From: Perognathus longimembris pacificus
Taxonomy: Eukaryota; Chordata; Mammalia; Rodentia; Heteromyidae
NCBI RefSeq assembly: GCF_023159225.1
Contig: NC_063176.1
Span: 34,327,786 to 34,391,785 of the forward strand
Direction: 5' to 3'
Length of the DNA: 64,000 bases
The position numbers and the translations under genes were made by a program. The notes under the pieces were generated by a model. That model searched no databases and was not told the DNA's origin. It saw only the letters and a program-made list of their open reading frames with translations. Shown here piece after piece: positions 26,469 to 39,964 of this stretch (the stretch's first letter is position 1; every line of letters starts with the position of its first letter).

Positions 26469-26617
26469 CTGTGTCCACTTCCTGCTTTCATTATTCACAG
26501 CCCAGGACACTCCCGTCCTCACAGTGCCCTGGTTTCCCTTGCATTTTCTCAGATTCCTTCTCAGAATTTGACCTTAGTTTTTGTAACATACCTCCTCCAC
26601 ATGTATCACATACACAT

Positions 26618-26628
26618 CACACACACAC

Positions 26629-26659
<31 letters not shown>
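26618..26659. repeat. (CA)n microsatellite
   Basis: CA dinucleotide run with minor interruptions. Confidence 0.95.
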
Positions 26660-26662
<3 letters not shown>

Positions 26663-26968
26663 TCACAGTTTTCCTTGAATTGGGTTTTGCCACATTTATT
26701 TCTCCAGACATTTTTAGATTCTAAATTTGTAATTGTGATTATAAGCCAGTCCTCACAGGAATTCATTGTGTTGGTTGAGCTAGTTCTCTTTTTAAATTGG
26801 AAACCTGTGCTTTCAGTTTTAATGAGCATGCCAGTATTTCAAGTGAAATGGAGTTTTACCTAAAATCATAACATAGAGGCTTTGTTAAGGATGGAGTTCA
26901 AAACTGAAGAGTGAGAGTAGAAGTGCTTTTACAAATCATAGGTTAAAATAATTATCTGAAAGGATTTT

Positions 26969-27042
26969 TGTGTGTGTGTGTGTGCGCGCACGCACGCGTG
27001 CCTGAGTGTTTTTGTGTATGTGTGTGGTGTGTGTGTGTATTC
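26969..27042. repeat. (TG)n with CG-rich alternating segment
   Basis: TG run passing into gcgcgcacgcacgcgtgc, then further TG-rich sequence. About 26969-27001 is continuous purine-pyrimidine alternation. Confidence 0.93.
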
Positions 27043-28386
27043 TGCAAGTGATAATGTGGAAGATAAACTAGACCACCTAGTTTGATGTTCTATTTGAATG
27101 AGGGCCCACATTACCACAATTAGTGTAGCATTCTGTTTTATTGTGATAGTATTGTGTCAGATAAGTCTTCATTAATAAAGCAATTTGGTTGTGCTATTTA
27201 GTGTTTTAGAAAAAACAGCGTGACATTCTTGTGAACTAGGCACATTGTTAAAAATAATTGTATTCATCTCCAGCTCTAATTTCCTGTCTAGAGCCACACA
27301 GGCCGTCTTTTGGAGTGTTGATACTGACTGATAGTCACTAACAAGGCTCCTGACTTCCTGTTAGGCACATGATTATCTCCTATAATACCATTCCACCTTT
27401 AAGGTCTTGTGAAAAAGATGTTCAGAATGTGTGGCTTAAATATGTTCCAGGTTATTCAGCCTGAAGTAAGGCCAGTTTTGAGTCTTACTGGCTCAGCTGT
27501 GTCAGTGTTATACAAGATATGTGTTACACTAAACATTAAGCATCCTAAGATAGCACCACTTTCCTGGCATCAAAACAGCATCTCCTTTGTCTCCCCCACA
27601 AGTGATCCACTCACTGGACCTGAACATGTACTCTGCCTCATGGACATCAGCTGACCTGCAAGTGGTTATAGGAAACAGTGTTTCCTAGAGTTTCAGTTTA
27701 CATGCGGAGTCTAAATAAGTGCAGACATCTGAAAGTTTCTGTCTTTAGATTATTATGTACATTTTAGGATTATATAAATTGAACTGGCTAGAAATCATCA
27801 ACCATAACCCTAGACAGGAAGAAGGTATTTATTTTTGGAGAAATACAGTGATACTGTGTTTCATTTGTGCTAGAAATCAAAATTGCAAAGAGAGGGAAGA
27901 AGTATGGAAGAAACTGAGGAGTATAGTTAAAGTGAAAGAGGACTAATATCAGTTTGGCTTTTGTTCTTGGCTTCCTTTTCTGTATGTGCAAACTTTATAC
28001 ACTTTGTATTCTGTTTTTTCACTTAAAGATGTTCCTCTTCTATGAGTGTGTTCTCCAATCTGTTTTTAGCAAACCCAAATAAAACTGCATGTCTAGAGTT
28101 CCTGAGTAAAACAGATGTGATTCAAAATTAGAGAATTCTTTAAATGTAAAGGTGATGTACATAAATCAAGAATTGAGTACATTTCTTTTTGAATATTTTG
28201 AAATTTCTTTCCCTCATTATCTCCCAGTTTTCTCCCACCTTGGAACAGTTGTTGAACATCATCCTTGTATAAAACCTTTTACGGGGAAGAAACAAGTAAC
28301 AAGTCTTCTTCATTCTTGCCATACAATAAATTATAATATGGAATGAAAGATAAGATGCAGCAAAATGATACATAAAGGAGATATAG

Positions 28387-28991
28387 TGTTGTAAGGTAAA
28401 TCCAGTCAGCAAGATACAGAGACGGCACATTTTGAAAGGTCAAATGGGAAGTCTTTATTAGTAAGCTAGCATCTCCAGGCAGCTGTCACAAAGATCTGTA
28501 GCCCGTGAATGCACTTAACACTGTTAGAAAACTGAGCCATGAGAGCCAGAGAGGTTAGAAAGAGCAGAAAAACAATACCAGCTAACCAGATCAACTCCAA
28601 TGGAAAGCTGAAATGGGATGCCATGGTGACTGGAGGAGAGACAGAAGCACAAGGCATGACATGATGGCACCTGAGCTGGTCTGGGCCATTCAGGGAGCAG
28701 GATCACAGGAAACTTGACAGTCTCCCAAGTTTAAGGCACAGGACTAACAGGGCCAATAACCTATCATCCAAGTCCCCACCCCTGCCTCTAGGAACTCAGG
28801 CACACCCATCACCTGGCAGGTAGGACATCACCTTCCTCCTCCATGAAGACAAGATGGCCCAATTAAACCCAATTCTCTATATACCACGTGGCCAAGATGG
28901 TGCCGGTTAGACCGAGCATCCCCACTTCGATAGGGGACCCAGAAATGTCACTGGAGAAGTTTATGAAGAATGAGTATTATTTTGGCAGACA
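28387..28991 (-). mobile_element. Solo-LTR-like element (boundaries approximate)
   Basis: Read on the reverse strand it has LTR architecture: a GC-moderate U3-like region, an AATAAA (in the + strand tctttatt near 28450-28457) and, shortly after, a U5-like tail ending near tttaccttacaaca. No internal retroviral gene is attached. The ends proposed (tgttgtaagg..ttggcagaca) are guesses from TG/CA rules and I found no clear target duplication. It could be another repeat class. Confidence 0.45.
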
Positions 28992-30343
28992 GCGCTGAGG
29001 GCAAAGGACTGATATGAGCACTACAGTGGACGTGAGAAGACATGAGCTGGGAATAATAAATAGTCTATTTTGTCAAAAGCATGGACACACAAAAATAGAG
29101 AGGCAAGTTAGGAACATATTTAGAAGGCATTTGAAAACCAAGGTGAGAAAAGTGAAATTAATGCCACTTGTGACTAGTATATTTTGGAAACAGAGGCATC
29201 ATGAAGCACAGTGCAGTGAGACCAGGATGGCAAATAATAGAAGGCAAAGGAAAATATGCCACGGATAGCTTCAACCAGACTGGGAGCCACAGAGTAAACC
29301 TATCAAATAACCAGTAGTGCCCACGTAAAAGAGGAGCAGACTGAGATACTCACTAAAGCCAGCATTTCAGAAGTAACAATGCTTAATTGTTCTTTAGTAG
29401 GATTCTATTTCTTAACAGGCACATTGAAAAACTATGAACACTAAAGTCATATTGTAGGGAATTATGGAATGATCGTTTGGTCAGGCCAGAGAGGGGGGTT
29501 AGTTTTTTTCTTTCGAGAAAGTTAATTAACTGACAGAAAATTGTATGATTTATGACTTAGTGAGCAGGGATGATGGAAAACATGTTGGGAGCAGGGAATG
29601 CTCACCCTTGAGCTCTGACCATACCATCTCACTCATGCGGTATGCATTTTTAATAAGACATTGGGCCTCAAACTTGATTGTGCTTCAGGGGCCTCCAGAG
29701 GACCACTTAAAATGTCTGAAGTCATTCTTGTTTCTGGAGGTCTGGTGTAGAAGAAATTCTTAGTGATGCTGGTATTGAAGGGACCCTTGTTAAAAGTTTT
29801 ATAAGTGAATGTATAGAAAGTAATACTATAAAAATAATTCAACAGGAACACAAATAATAACTTCCCTTTGTCTTGGTGTCATGGGAAGGCAATGATTTGG
29901 CCTCTTGTGCATAGTGATTTAATTTGACCTTTATGGACTAGTTCACCAGTTCACTAGTTCACTCTTGTGCAATGTTTGTTTACAGCACAATAAGACTCTT
30001 ATCTTGGAGCTGCCTTCAGAAGTGAGAGTTTGCATCAGGAATGAATTAAATATTTTAATAAGTCTATAGTGGGTTTCCTTACTTACCCAGGCAAGAAACA
30101 TAGACTCTGCTACACTCTTAACCTTCTGGATAATTGGAAATCCCACTCCACTGCAGGTTCCCAGGGAGCAAGCTAGAGCATACAACCTTTCCTGTGGTGT
30201 TTCTGCCTTCTGTGGCATACTTTATGATGAATTGCCTTTTCCTAGCTCCTTAAGAAGGGACTGATTTCCCAGGAAAGGCAAGCCAGTGACTTTCTGTGAT
30301 GTCTCCAGAGACAGAACATGTTGATTGGAGAGGTGGCTGCCAT

Positions 30344-30373
30344 ATTTACATGCTCCCACCAGAGCATGTAAAT
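30344..30373. other. Perfect 12-bp inverted repeat
   Basis: ATTTACATGCTC and its exact reverse complement GAGCATGTAAAT, separated by CCACCA. It lies in a repeat-poor part of intron 5, followed by two E-box-like motifs (CACCTG, CAGCTG at 30377-30387). Function unknown. Confidence 0.85.
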
Positions 30374-32879
30374 GAGCACCTGCAGCTGTGCTGTTTGATT
30401 GAGCCCTAGGAGCCTCCTTGGGGGCCTTTGATGAGGAATGCCCCAGGTCCTCTAACAGAATGTTTGCATTGCAGTGTAGAAACCTACTACAACAAAGCTG
30501 CTGACTAGTCTTCTGCTAAGTAAAAACAGGTTCCTCTTGAAGGTGTTTGTTTTAAAGTCTGAGCCCTCCAATGCGTACTGTCAGCCTAATTACTCTGTGT
30601 GTAAACTTTAGCAGGTGTGTTTGGATGGAACTGGGGAGAGGCAGAGGAGTTTGCATTGAAGAGTGAGAGGCTGTGGCACCCAGGGGCCATTCTCACTCTC
30701 TCCTCCCTCACTCTCACTCTGCTGCTCCAGGCAGCATTAATCATCTCCCCTGAGGAAAGCAGAATAGGAGCTCTGTTGCTTTTGGCCCAGGAAAACTAAA
30801 TAGAATCTTAGCTACCGACCCCACATTATTTCCTCCTTTCTCCAAAGTTGGAACTAGGGCAGAGGAACTCTCTGATTAAAAATAACTAGATTCTTGTTTT
30901 AGTCACCAGCATACCAAATGTAATTGTGTTTATTTTAATTGTTCTAAGGACGGGCTACTTGAGAACCAGTTCCAAAAGAAAGACACTCATGAATAATATG
31001 AATAATACCCTTGGCAAGTCTTCATGTCTTGATTTGTACTCTTCTTTAAAATATTGTAGCTGATTTTTTTTTCCCTTCACCAGGATTGCTTGTGTATTGC
31101 TCTCTGTAGCCTAAAAGTGGTCTAGCTTTGTTGGTAAAAACTGTGTACTGACTTTATTTATGTGTTTGGTTTTTGTATTCCAAACACAGAGTAAATGAAG
31201 GGAGGGATAGAAATGTCCTAATCTGCAACACTTTCAGGAAAATGCTACTCAGCTTAGGTAGGGTTGTAGCCTAGCATAGGTAGCATTCACCTTGATTAAT
31301 TGAGGCACAGCATATTTCAGAATAAATATCAACTACTGGTCACACAGTGTGAGAATTATGCGTATCTGGGCTTTTAAAAGTCAGTAAAACTTCATATGTT
31401 GCTGGTGAGTGTGGATATACCATCATTTGCAATGTACCAACATTGGAACCATAGTCTTATGCAACAATTGGGCTCCTGATTCATTATAATATTGCCATTG
31501 TCTCTCCTGGACCGACAGTGTGATGCGAATGTAGCCCAAGATGAGGACAAGATAGACTAGCTGATGATTTATAATGTGCTTTTGAAGGTTTTAAAGTCAC
31601 AACAGAGGCACCCAACACAACATCTCTGCTAAATTTAAGAACGTATTTAGATTAAATTAGGCTTACCTGGCTTAACCAGTTACAGTCTGGTTTGATTAAC
31701 TGATTAGAAGATGTAGAAGATCCTCCTGGTAATTTTAACTTCTATGAAATTAAGATTTCTTGTCATTTCTTTGAGGTTCAAAAAATCCATGTGTTAGATG
31801 AATGGGAAGCAATCTATGGAGCTGTAGCTCCAAGTCTCCCAGGCCCCTGATACCTTTTTACATCATCATTTTCCCATCATACCACATCCATTTCCTTGAT
31901 TAGTTAGACCTGATTGTGATTGTGGCCTGTGGAGCCTTGTGAGTCCATTCCATTGTTCAACTTGTTGGAACTGACACATCTATACAATGAAATAATTTTT
32001 CAATAAAATGCATTGTCTGTATTTGTTCTGAAAGTATTTATAAAATATCAGGTGGAAAACTAAGTTGCAGATAGATAAATATTTAAAAAGAAAGACAAAA
32101 AAGCAAATATACCCACATGTATCTAGATAGAAGAGTATAAAGGTGTAATTAGTTGTCCTTATCTGGACCAAGGTAAGAACACTGTCTTATTGGAAATGTG
32201 TATTGATTTGATTTATTTTTGGAGAAGAGGGATTGGTAGAAAATGTCATCAACTGACTTTGTATTTTAAAATTTCCTCAATATGTAATTTTGTGCTGGTG
32301 GCCACGTTTTCGATGTCAGTAATGACTTGACCAAAAACATTTGTATAAGAGTGGAATGTACTGTTCAGGGAGGAGTCAGAGATTTGAGAAAGGTCAGCTA
32401 GAGAAAGGAAGTGAGCAGGTTTGAATGGGCCGTGAGAAGTAATTAGAACAGGATAGAGGGAATGAGCAGGGTTACAAGATGGAGATGGAAGTAGACTTAG
32501 AGGACTACTCCCAGTGGTCTTCTAGGAGAGTACCACTGGCTTCCACTTTCCTGATTGAGAAGACTTCCTGCCATAGTCTCTTGGGCCAAGCAGTCTGCTC
32601 TAACATGTTGCATGCAACCAGCAGAGTGGGCCAGGATTATTTTTAGATGTGAACTAGCAAACAACTGTGAAATGGCAGCCTGTCCAAGAGGACTAGTTTT
32701 GATGGCCCTGAGCTCACCTCAGAATAGAGTGTATTCATGCATCTGGCAGTTATATAACCAGCTCTAACTGCTGCTAATGGGAGTCTCTTTACTAACTTTA
32801 TATAAAACTGAGAAGTCTATATTAAAACAAATGTCTAAATAGCTCATTGGCATCTTTTTATAGCTATGTTTTTACTTAA

Positions 32880-33450
32880 TTTTTAAGTCATACACCATAA
32901 GGTTTACCATTTTAAAATATGCAGTTTGGTGGTCCATTAGTGAATCACAAGGCTATGTGCCCATCACTTCTACCTAATTTCAGAGAGTTTTACAAAAACA
33001 AACATCATGTGTATAAACAGCTGTGTCTGTTCTTCCCTCTCCCTGTTAACCAGCTTGTCTTCATTCTGTCTTATTTATTTGTTTAGTATAGACATTTAGA
33101 TACATGAGATCATACAAGCTGTAGTCTTTTGGGTCTTGGTATGTATCTTCAGGCTTCGTCATGTCATTTCATCAGCACTTAATTCTTTTCTGTGGCTGAA
33201 GAACATTCCATTACACTAAAGGACAGTCCAAGTTTTGTTGATCTTTTCACCAATTGATGGACAGTTGGGAGGTTTCTACTTTGGGGAAATTATGAATATT
33301 GCTGCAATGAATATTCATATATAAGTCTTCTATATGAGATAAATGTTCCATTCTCATTGGTAATATTTCAGAGTGGAATTTCTATGTCATACTGTAATTC
33401 TGTGATTAACTCTTTGAGGAGCTACCAACCTGGCTTTATTTTCCCCTATA
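32880..33450 (-). mobile_element. Old L1 (mammal-wide type) 3' fragment, antisense
   Basis: The + strand carries the familiar reverse-strand landmarks of old L1 3' ends: aaggtttaccattttaaaat, ctgaagaacattccattaca, attgatggacagttggga, gaatattgctgcaatgaat and gagtggaatttctatgtca. Strongly diverged and frameless. Confidence 0.75.
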
Positions 33451-34566
33451 ATAGTGTATTAAATGCTATGATAGGTGGTTTTAAACATGAGTTCTACTAG
33501 AGAATGGAGTTTTCTCCTTAGTGAATCTATGTAATTAGTACTATGGCCTCACATGGTCCCAAACACAAGGGAATATTAGTGACTTTGGCATTCCATCCAG
33601 CATTTACCTACTTTGTAATACTCTGCCGTAACACTAGGAATGCAGCAGTGACCAGAATAGGGGAAGTTCCTGTTAGCATGGCTCTGAGAGTCTTGTGGAG
33701 GAGATGGCCCTTAAATGATATCCTCTCAACTAAATAGATGGTAAAACTGAGATCTGTGCTCTAAAGATTACTCTAGCAATCTGGCCCAGAGGGAGTGGCA
33801 AAGGATCAGGTATCCGTAGAGTGTCCCCTGTGAAACTAAGTTCTGGAAGATACATAGGAGTTAACTTAGTGAGGATGGAGAAAGGACTTCTGGTTATGAA
33901 GAAGTGTGCATGGTTCAGGCAGGAAGGGCCATGGTGCTTTGAAGAAGACAGGATTGAGAAGAGAAGTGTTAGGATGTGAGGAAGACTTCTTTGCATAACA
34001 AGAATTGTTTTATTTCAACAAGGTGAGGTTTTTTCTTTTTTAATGAATCACCTGAATATAGTAATACTACCCCAAATCCTGGTATGAGTTTTTGCTTCAT
34101 GTTGTTTTTTCCCCTTTGGTCATATGTAATCACAAACTGATGGATATGGTAAAGACAGATGTAGTTAGCTTATTCCATGGGCTGAACATATCATTGGAAT
34201 ATTCATAGTTATCTTCATTTACTTTTGCCTTTTAAGACAAAGTGATTTCCCAACAACAGAAAGCTATGCTGAATAAATATTAGTCTTTATTCTCTAACCA
34301 ACACAGTATTATAGTTCTGAACATAGTATTTATAGCATGTTAGGTACTATAGACAGACAGATGAATGAAAGTATTTGGGAAGATGTCTACATGTGACATA
34401 TGTAAATATTGTACCATTTTAAATAGTGACAGATGCTGTATACATCTGATTTAGGTTCTTGGTACCTGTCTATTTGAGTCCTGTTAAAATGTGAAATTTT
34501 AACTTACTCATATAGCTAAAGATACAGTATTGGATATAATTTAGCTTTAGCCATTCGACTTGGAAG

Positions 34567-34784
34567 TTTTTTGTTCAGTTATGGGGCCTGGACACTGCCC
34601 CTGAGCTCTTTTGCTCAAGGCTAGCACTCTACCACTTTGAGACACAGCACCACTTTTGGTTTTTGAGTGGTTAATTGGAGATAAGAATCTCACAGGGACT
34701 TTTCTGCCTGGTCTGGCTTCAAACCATGATCCTCAGATCTCAGTCTTCTGAGGAGCCAAAATTATATGCATGAGCTGCTTTAAA
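34567..34784 (-). repeat. B1-dID-type SINE
   Basis: Reverse strand: gctcaaggctagcactctac, then ggttaattggagataagaat and cctcagatctcagtcttctg. Its terminal 7SL-like end is degraded. Confidence 0.85.
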
Positions 34785-35047
34785 TTGTTTTATAAATTAA
34801 GGAAGTTGGTTTACCAAAATGAATTGATTCTTCCACTTGATTCTGTCAATTAATAAATGCTATTTATTCATACATTTGTTTATTTTTTGTAAGTATTTGA
34901 CTGTCTAATTGCCAGGAACACTGCGAGATATTAGAAATGATGAAAGGAATAATACACAACCTCCATGTTCACAAAATTTTTGGAACACAATACTGCATTT
35001 AAATTTAAATGATTTATATTGTAATATTTGTTTCAAGACCTGTTAGG

Positions 35048-35238
35048 GGGCTGGGAATGTGTCTCAGTGGTAGAGTGCTTCTCTAGCATGCATGAAGCCC
35101 TGGTTTCGATTCCCCAGTACCTCATAAACAGTAAAAGCCAGAAATGGCACTGTAGTTCAAATGGTAGAGTACTAGCCTTGAGCAAAAAGAAGCTCAGTGC
35201 CAAGGCCCTGAGTTCAAGCCCCAGGACTGGCAAAAAAA
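35048..35238 (+). repeat. Dimeric tRNA-like SINE
   Basis: gtgtctcagtggtagagtgc and tttcgattccccagtacc (first unit), then a second unit and ggactggc plus A tail. Flanked by acctgttaggg and acctggtaggg. Confidence 0.9.
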
Positions 35239-35367
35239 AAACCTGGTAGGGTGTAATTATGTCAAATTTGCTATTGAACAGCTGCTATTTAACATTTAAT
35301 ACAATTATTATAATTATAACCTTTTCCCAGTTTAGCCTTTGTTTTTCCTAACATTAAAAGATAATTG

Positions 35368-35602
35368 AGCTGGTGCCAGTGGCTCACATCTGTAATCCTA
35401 GCTACTCAGGAGGCTGAGATCTGAGGATCTTAGTTCAAAGCCCACCTGGGCAGCAAAGTTCATGAGACTCTTATCTCTAATTAACCATCAGAAAACCAGA
35501 AGTGGCGCTGTGGCTCAAGTGGTAGAGCAATAGCCTTGAGCAAGACTAGCTCAGGGACAGTGCCCAGGCCCAGAATTCAAGCCCCACGACCAAAAAGATA
35601 AA
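35368..35602 (+). repeat. B1-dID-type SINE (complete)
   Basis: gccagtggctcacatctgta and cctagctactcaggaggctg, ttatctctaattaaccatca linker, then gctgtggctcaagtggtaga and ttcaagccccacgacc. Flanking aaaagataa on both sides. Confidence 0.93.
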
Positions 35603-36366
35603 TGATATAGCATATTTGTACTTGTAACTTATCTTTTTTGTAAATACTTATTATTCTGTGCCATATGGTACTGTTTTCAGGGAACGTAATGATAAATAGT
35701 AACTTTGCTCTTATGGCATTTTCTGGCTGGCTGGTTAATTGATGGGTCTTTTTTTTTTTTTAAGTTTTAAGTGCTGTATTATTACCTAGTTTTTATTCCC
35801 TTGTCTTGGTTTTGTTTTCTACTTTGGGTCTATGGGTTTATCTAGTGTTATGTCAGAGATTCACAGTGGCAAGGAAAGGGCAGAGTGACGAAAGAAACTC
35901 TGAAATACTCTCCCATAACATAATAATAGCCTGTTCTTTCATTATTTCCCCCAAGTCTATGATGAGTCTAATGATGCAGGTTTTTTATGTTAGCTTTATG
36001 TGTTAAAATATTACTAATTAGACAGCTATCATTTTACTGTTTGTGTTTCTTTTGTATTTTGTTTTGGCATCTGAAATAACTGCAGCCTTGTCCCTCTCCT
36101 TTTCCCATCACTTTTGTGACTTTCTGCCCCAGTGCAGCCCTTGCAGGTGACATGTCATTCCTGGAGCTGAAAGGAACACTGGAAAATTCTAGTTCTTTAT
36201 ATAACTTTATGTATCCTTGCATTTACAAATACATCTTAAAGCTGTGATGTGGCTGCTAGCCATTTTATTTGAAACTTTTTTATTTAAAATGATCCATTTC
36301 AACAGAAATAGCCTTCTCATAAGTAGTAAAAACAGATTCTTAAAATATTACCTGTTCTCTTTCCAG

Positions 36367-36407
36367 TTTTGAGAAATGGCGCTTGGGAAATTGTTCACTG
36401 GGAAAAG
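36367..36407 (+). CDS. ATP8A1: ATP8A1 exon 6 (residues 137-150)
   Basis: A 41-nt micro-exon encoding VLRNGAWEIVHWEK (Val137 is shared with exon 5). It continues the early actuator domain. The acceptor is tctttccag and the donor AAG/gtatgc. It ends in phase 0, so it can join directly to either exon 7a or 7b, both of which begin with a complete Val codon. Confidence 0.96.
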
Positions 36408-38660
36408 GTATGCTCTGATTTTTATTTTGTTAACAAAGAAGTCTTAGAGGTGTGCCTCGGAGATGTATTTGGTATCCACAATATAAGCAAATGTCAAGAA
36501 TTCTACTAATATGAAAGTTATTTAGTAATAATGTTGTAAACATACATGGCATCTTCAGTCACATCCATTGAGTATTCCAGAAAGACTTATTTTGAAAACT
36601 AGTATCTAGAACTTTTTGTTTCTTTCATAGCATTTTGAGTACTGTTTTCATGGATTTTCTTTAACCATGAGCTGTTTTGTGTTGTAAGTTTTGCTTTAAT
36701 CATCTACTGTCCAAGTAAAGTAAAAATTAAGAGTCCTGATTTCACATTTATATGTTTTATATCAAATTCATATGGTAAGATGGATCCCATTTTCATACTA
36801 TGACTTCTATTTTAAAAAGTCTTACAACTGAGATATTTCATTTCCAAATGAAACAAAACTCAGTTCTATATCATCAGAAGTTAACACACTCAACCGAACC
36901 CTGAATACGGCAGTGAGTGACGGAGATCATAATTTCACGAATGTCCCCCTGGATGTTCATGTTTTTCAGACCTCAATTTTAAAAGGCAAATCATTCTTAT
37001 TAGCTCTCACTCAGTTCTGGAAGAGTTCATCTTTAGCAACAGTTGGTGGCTAGCCTCTGTAATGTGGCCAGGCCAGCCCACGAAGGGAATTCTGTTTCCT
37101 GGGATTTGAAGACACTGGAGGTTATATTTCACAGTACAGTGTCTTCCTAGGCCAATAAAGATGTCACCCACAGTCACTACAAATTTGTTCTGTATTATTG
37201 CTCAGTCAATTAAAAGTCTATTCATCTGATTATTTATGGTATTTATAGTCACCTTATATATCTGTAGGCATAAATGTTCCCTGTCAATAAAAAAAAGTTA
37301 ATTTATTTTTATTTATTTTAAATGAATGGCTAGAATGGAAACTACTTTCTACCAGATAGTTGAAAGTTTACCTTCTCTCTTTGTCTTTGACATAAGAGTA
37401 ACAAGGAGGAGAATACTTTGTTGTTTGTCATCTTTTTCAGAAGAACAGAATAACAGAAAAGCTAAAAGTAATCATTTTTATGATCTTTTCTGGTACTTGT
37501 GGACGTAAAACATTTCAACATGGACTTAAAAAATTTTAAAGAGAAGACAGTATATAATCATATTTGATCTAAAGGAATATTTTCACAACCACAAATACCT
37601 GTATAGTAAGTTTAAGCTCACATTGAAGCAAATTGATACATTAGCTTCTTGTTACCTAGACCACTTGCTCAGGAACCCAACATTTATAAAGTCAGGAAGT
37701 AACTGTCTACTACATCACTCTAAAATTAACTTTAAATGTTTCTTATTTCCCTAACAGACACCATTAGTTCTTCAGTATTACACTAATCTCCATGAATTAC
37801 TTTAAGTCTTTAAAAAAAATGCTTTGCAGGCAAAAATACCAAATCATCATCTTAGATTACCTACAATGAGAGTATTTTAGGTCATCTTGGGAGTGAGAGC
37901 CATGCCTTACATGGGCATTTTATGTTGAGAAACAGAGAGATAGTATTTAAAGTGGTACCAGAAGTCACCTAGCTAAGATTCTATTATTTATAGTTACAAA
38001 CATATACTTAGCTAGAAAATAAGGTGGCTCCATGACTAATTCTGAACATTCAAACATTAAAAGCATTCTTAGGTCAGCAATATCAAGTTGAGAAACAGGC
38101 AGAAAGATCATATTGGTAATGACATGCATACAAATAAAATATGCATGCAACCTTTGTAAAGAAGTTATCTATAATTGTGGTGTCAAAGATCCATATATAT
38201 GTACAATTTTCAAATTAATATAATTACGATTCTCAGGAATTATCTTTTTGAACCCTCAAGAATCAATTAAATTATTAGTCTGATTTTTTTTCAAAATTAA
38301 ATAGTTGAGAAAATAGAAGACTATGGAAAAATGAAGAATGTACTAGAGTTAACTGTCAGTAAATCGAATGTGAAATCTATTTAAATAGTATGAATATAGT
38401 TTAAAATAGACAATAATGAATAGAAAATCATAAATAGATTAAGACAGCAAACAGAATAGAATACAATGTCAAGGAAAATAAAACTTTAAAATATTTTATA
38501 GACCAGACAACCATAAGTGGTAAAAACATTAATCTTCTTAAACATTAGCAGGTTTAAGAAATAATGCTTGAATATTTAGTGTACAGCTAAGTCACAGACT
38601 ATACCAAAAAGTTATAATTGGCTAAAAGGTTAAAACATTGTTTCTAAAATTTATGCAAAC

Positions 38661-38829
38661 TTTTGCTTGCTTGACTGATGTTCTACCACTTGAGCCACTT
38701 TTCTAGCCCAGGTTGGTGTATTGGTTATTTTGGAGGTAGTCTCAGGGACTCTTCTGTCCTGGCTGGCTTCTAACCTGATCCTCTAGATCTCAGCCTCCTG
38801 AGTAGCAAGGATTACAGGTGTGAGCCTCT
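38661..38829 (-). repeat. B1-dID-type SINE (partial)
   Basis: ctaccacttgagccac, then tgtcctggctggcttctaac and gcaaggattacaggtgtgag on the reverse strand. Confidence 0.85.
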
Positions 38830-39164
38830 GACTCCTGATCTATTTCAGAATTTTTATATTTTATTCCTATACCATTGTGGATTGAGAATCAGAGAATTCT
38901 AGGAATTTATCCAAAGAAAGTAATCATGAAGTGGAAGAAAATCTTTACATACATAAAATGTTTATTCTAGCTTTATTTATAATAGTTAAGTACTAGTGTA
39001 CACAATATACAATGAGGAAGACATTTTATAAAGAAATTAGTGCATTCTGCACTCATTTTATGGCAAGTAGACATTGTAACTTTTTTATGTGCTATGAAAA
39101 CACAGAAAAACTTTATACTCTGTATTAAACAAGTATTTTTTTTATTTTTTATTTTTTATTTATT

Positions 39165-39365
39165 TTTTTTTTTTGGCCAGTCCTGGGCCTTGGACTCAGG
39201 GCCCGAGCACCGTCCCTGGCTTCTTCCCGCTCAAGGCTAGCACTCTGCCACTTGAGCCACAGCGCCGCTTCTGGCCGTTTTCTGTATATGTGGTGCTGGG
39301 GAATCGAACCTAGGCACTCGTGTATCCGAGGCAGGCACTCTTGCCACTAGGCTATATCCCCAGCC
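39165..39365 (-). repeat. Dimeric tRNA-like SINE (near-consensus)
   Basis: Reverse-strand copy with a T-rich tail on the left, ending aggctatatccccagcccc. The repeated caagtattttt at about 39129 and 39366 is the likely target duplication. It retains CpG dinucleotides (cccgctcaagg, gtatccgagg), so it is probably young. Confidence 0.92.
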
Positions 39366-39810
39366 CCAAGTATTTTTATATAAATGTACCAAGCAATGAG
39401 TTCATAGCAGGAAGCTAAACATTACAGAGGTTCCTGTGTCATAAAATAGAATCATAGATGAACAGAACAGATCAAGTACCTTGAGATGTCTGCTGCGGAA
39501 GCCACATTGCATCAAGGGAGTGGTCAAACACATCAGTCTTTGGCGGGCTTGGCCGCATTATGAAGGCAAGCCCTTTCCTTAATGTATGTATTTTATACAA
39601 TTAAAAGTAACATCAGTTACGTGTAGTAATGTATAATACATATATACACACACATACATGATATATGCATACATATATATGTTCACAACCAGCCAACCAA
39701 AACTTAGAATGCCATCTACCTGACATGACAATATGAGAGGCACTTTATTGCAAATGGACGTTTACTTCAGAATGCCTTCTCTGCCATTCATATGCATAGC
39801 TGTTATGATT

Positions 39811-39933
39811 TCTCTCTCTCTTCCTTTCTCTCCCTTCCTTCCTTCCTTCCTTCCTTCCTTCCTTCCTTCTTTCCTTCCTTCCTTCCTTCCTTCCTTCCTT
39901 CCTTCCTTCCTTCCTTCCTTCCTTCCTTCCTTC

Positions 39934-39964
<31 letters not shown>

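Larger units (their letters stand above)
22583..36366 (+). other. ATP8A1: ATP8A1 intron 5
   Basis: Large phase 1 intron of about 13.8 kb. It contains SINEs (23325-23585, 26266-26468, 34567-34784, 35048-35238, 35368-35602), an L1 3' fragment (23660-23828), TG/CA tracts, an LTR-like element (about 28387-28991) and an old L1 (about 32880-33450). The stretch 29300-31900 is notably free of recognisable repeats and carries a perfect hairpin at 30344-30373. No additional exon was found. Confidence 0.88.
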
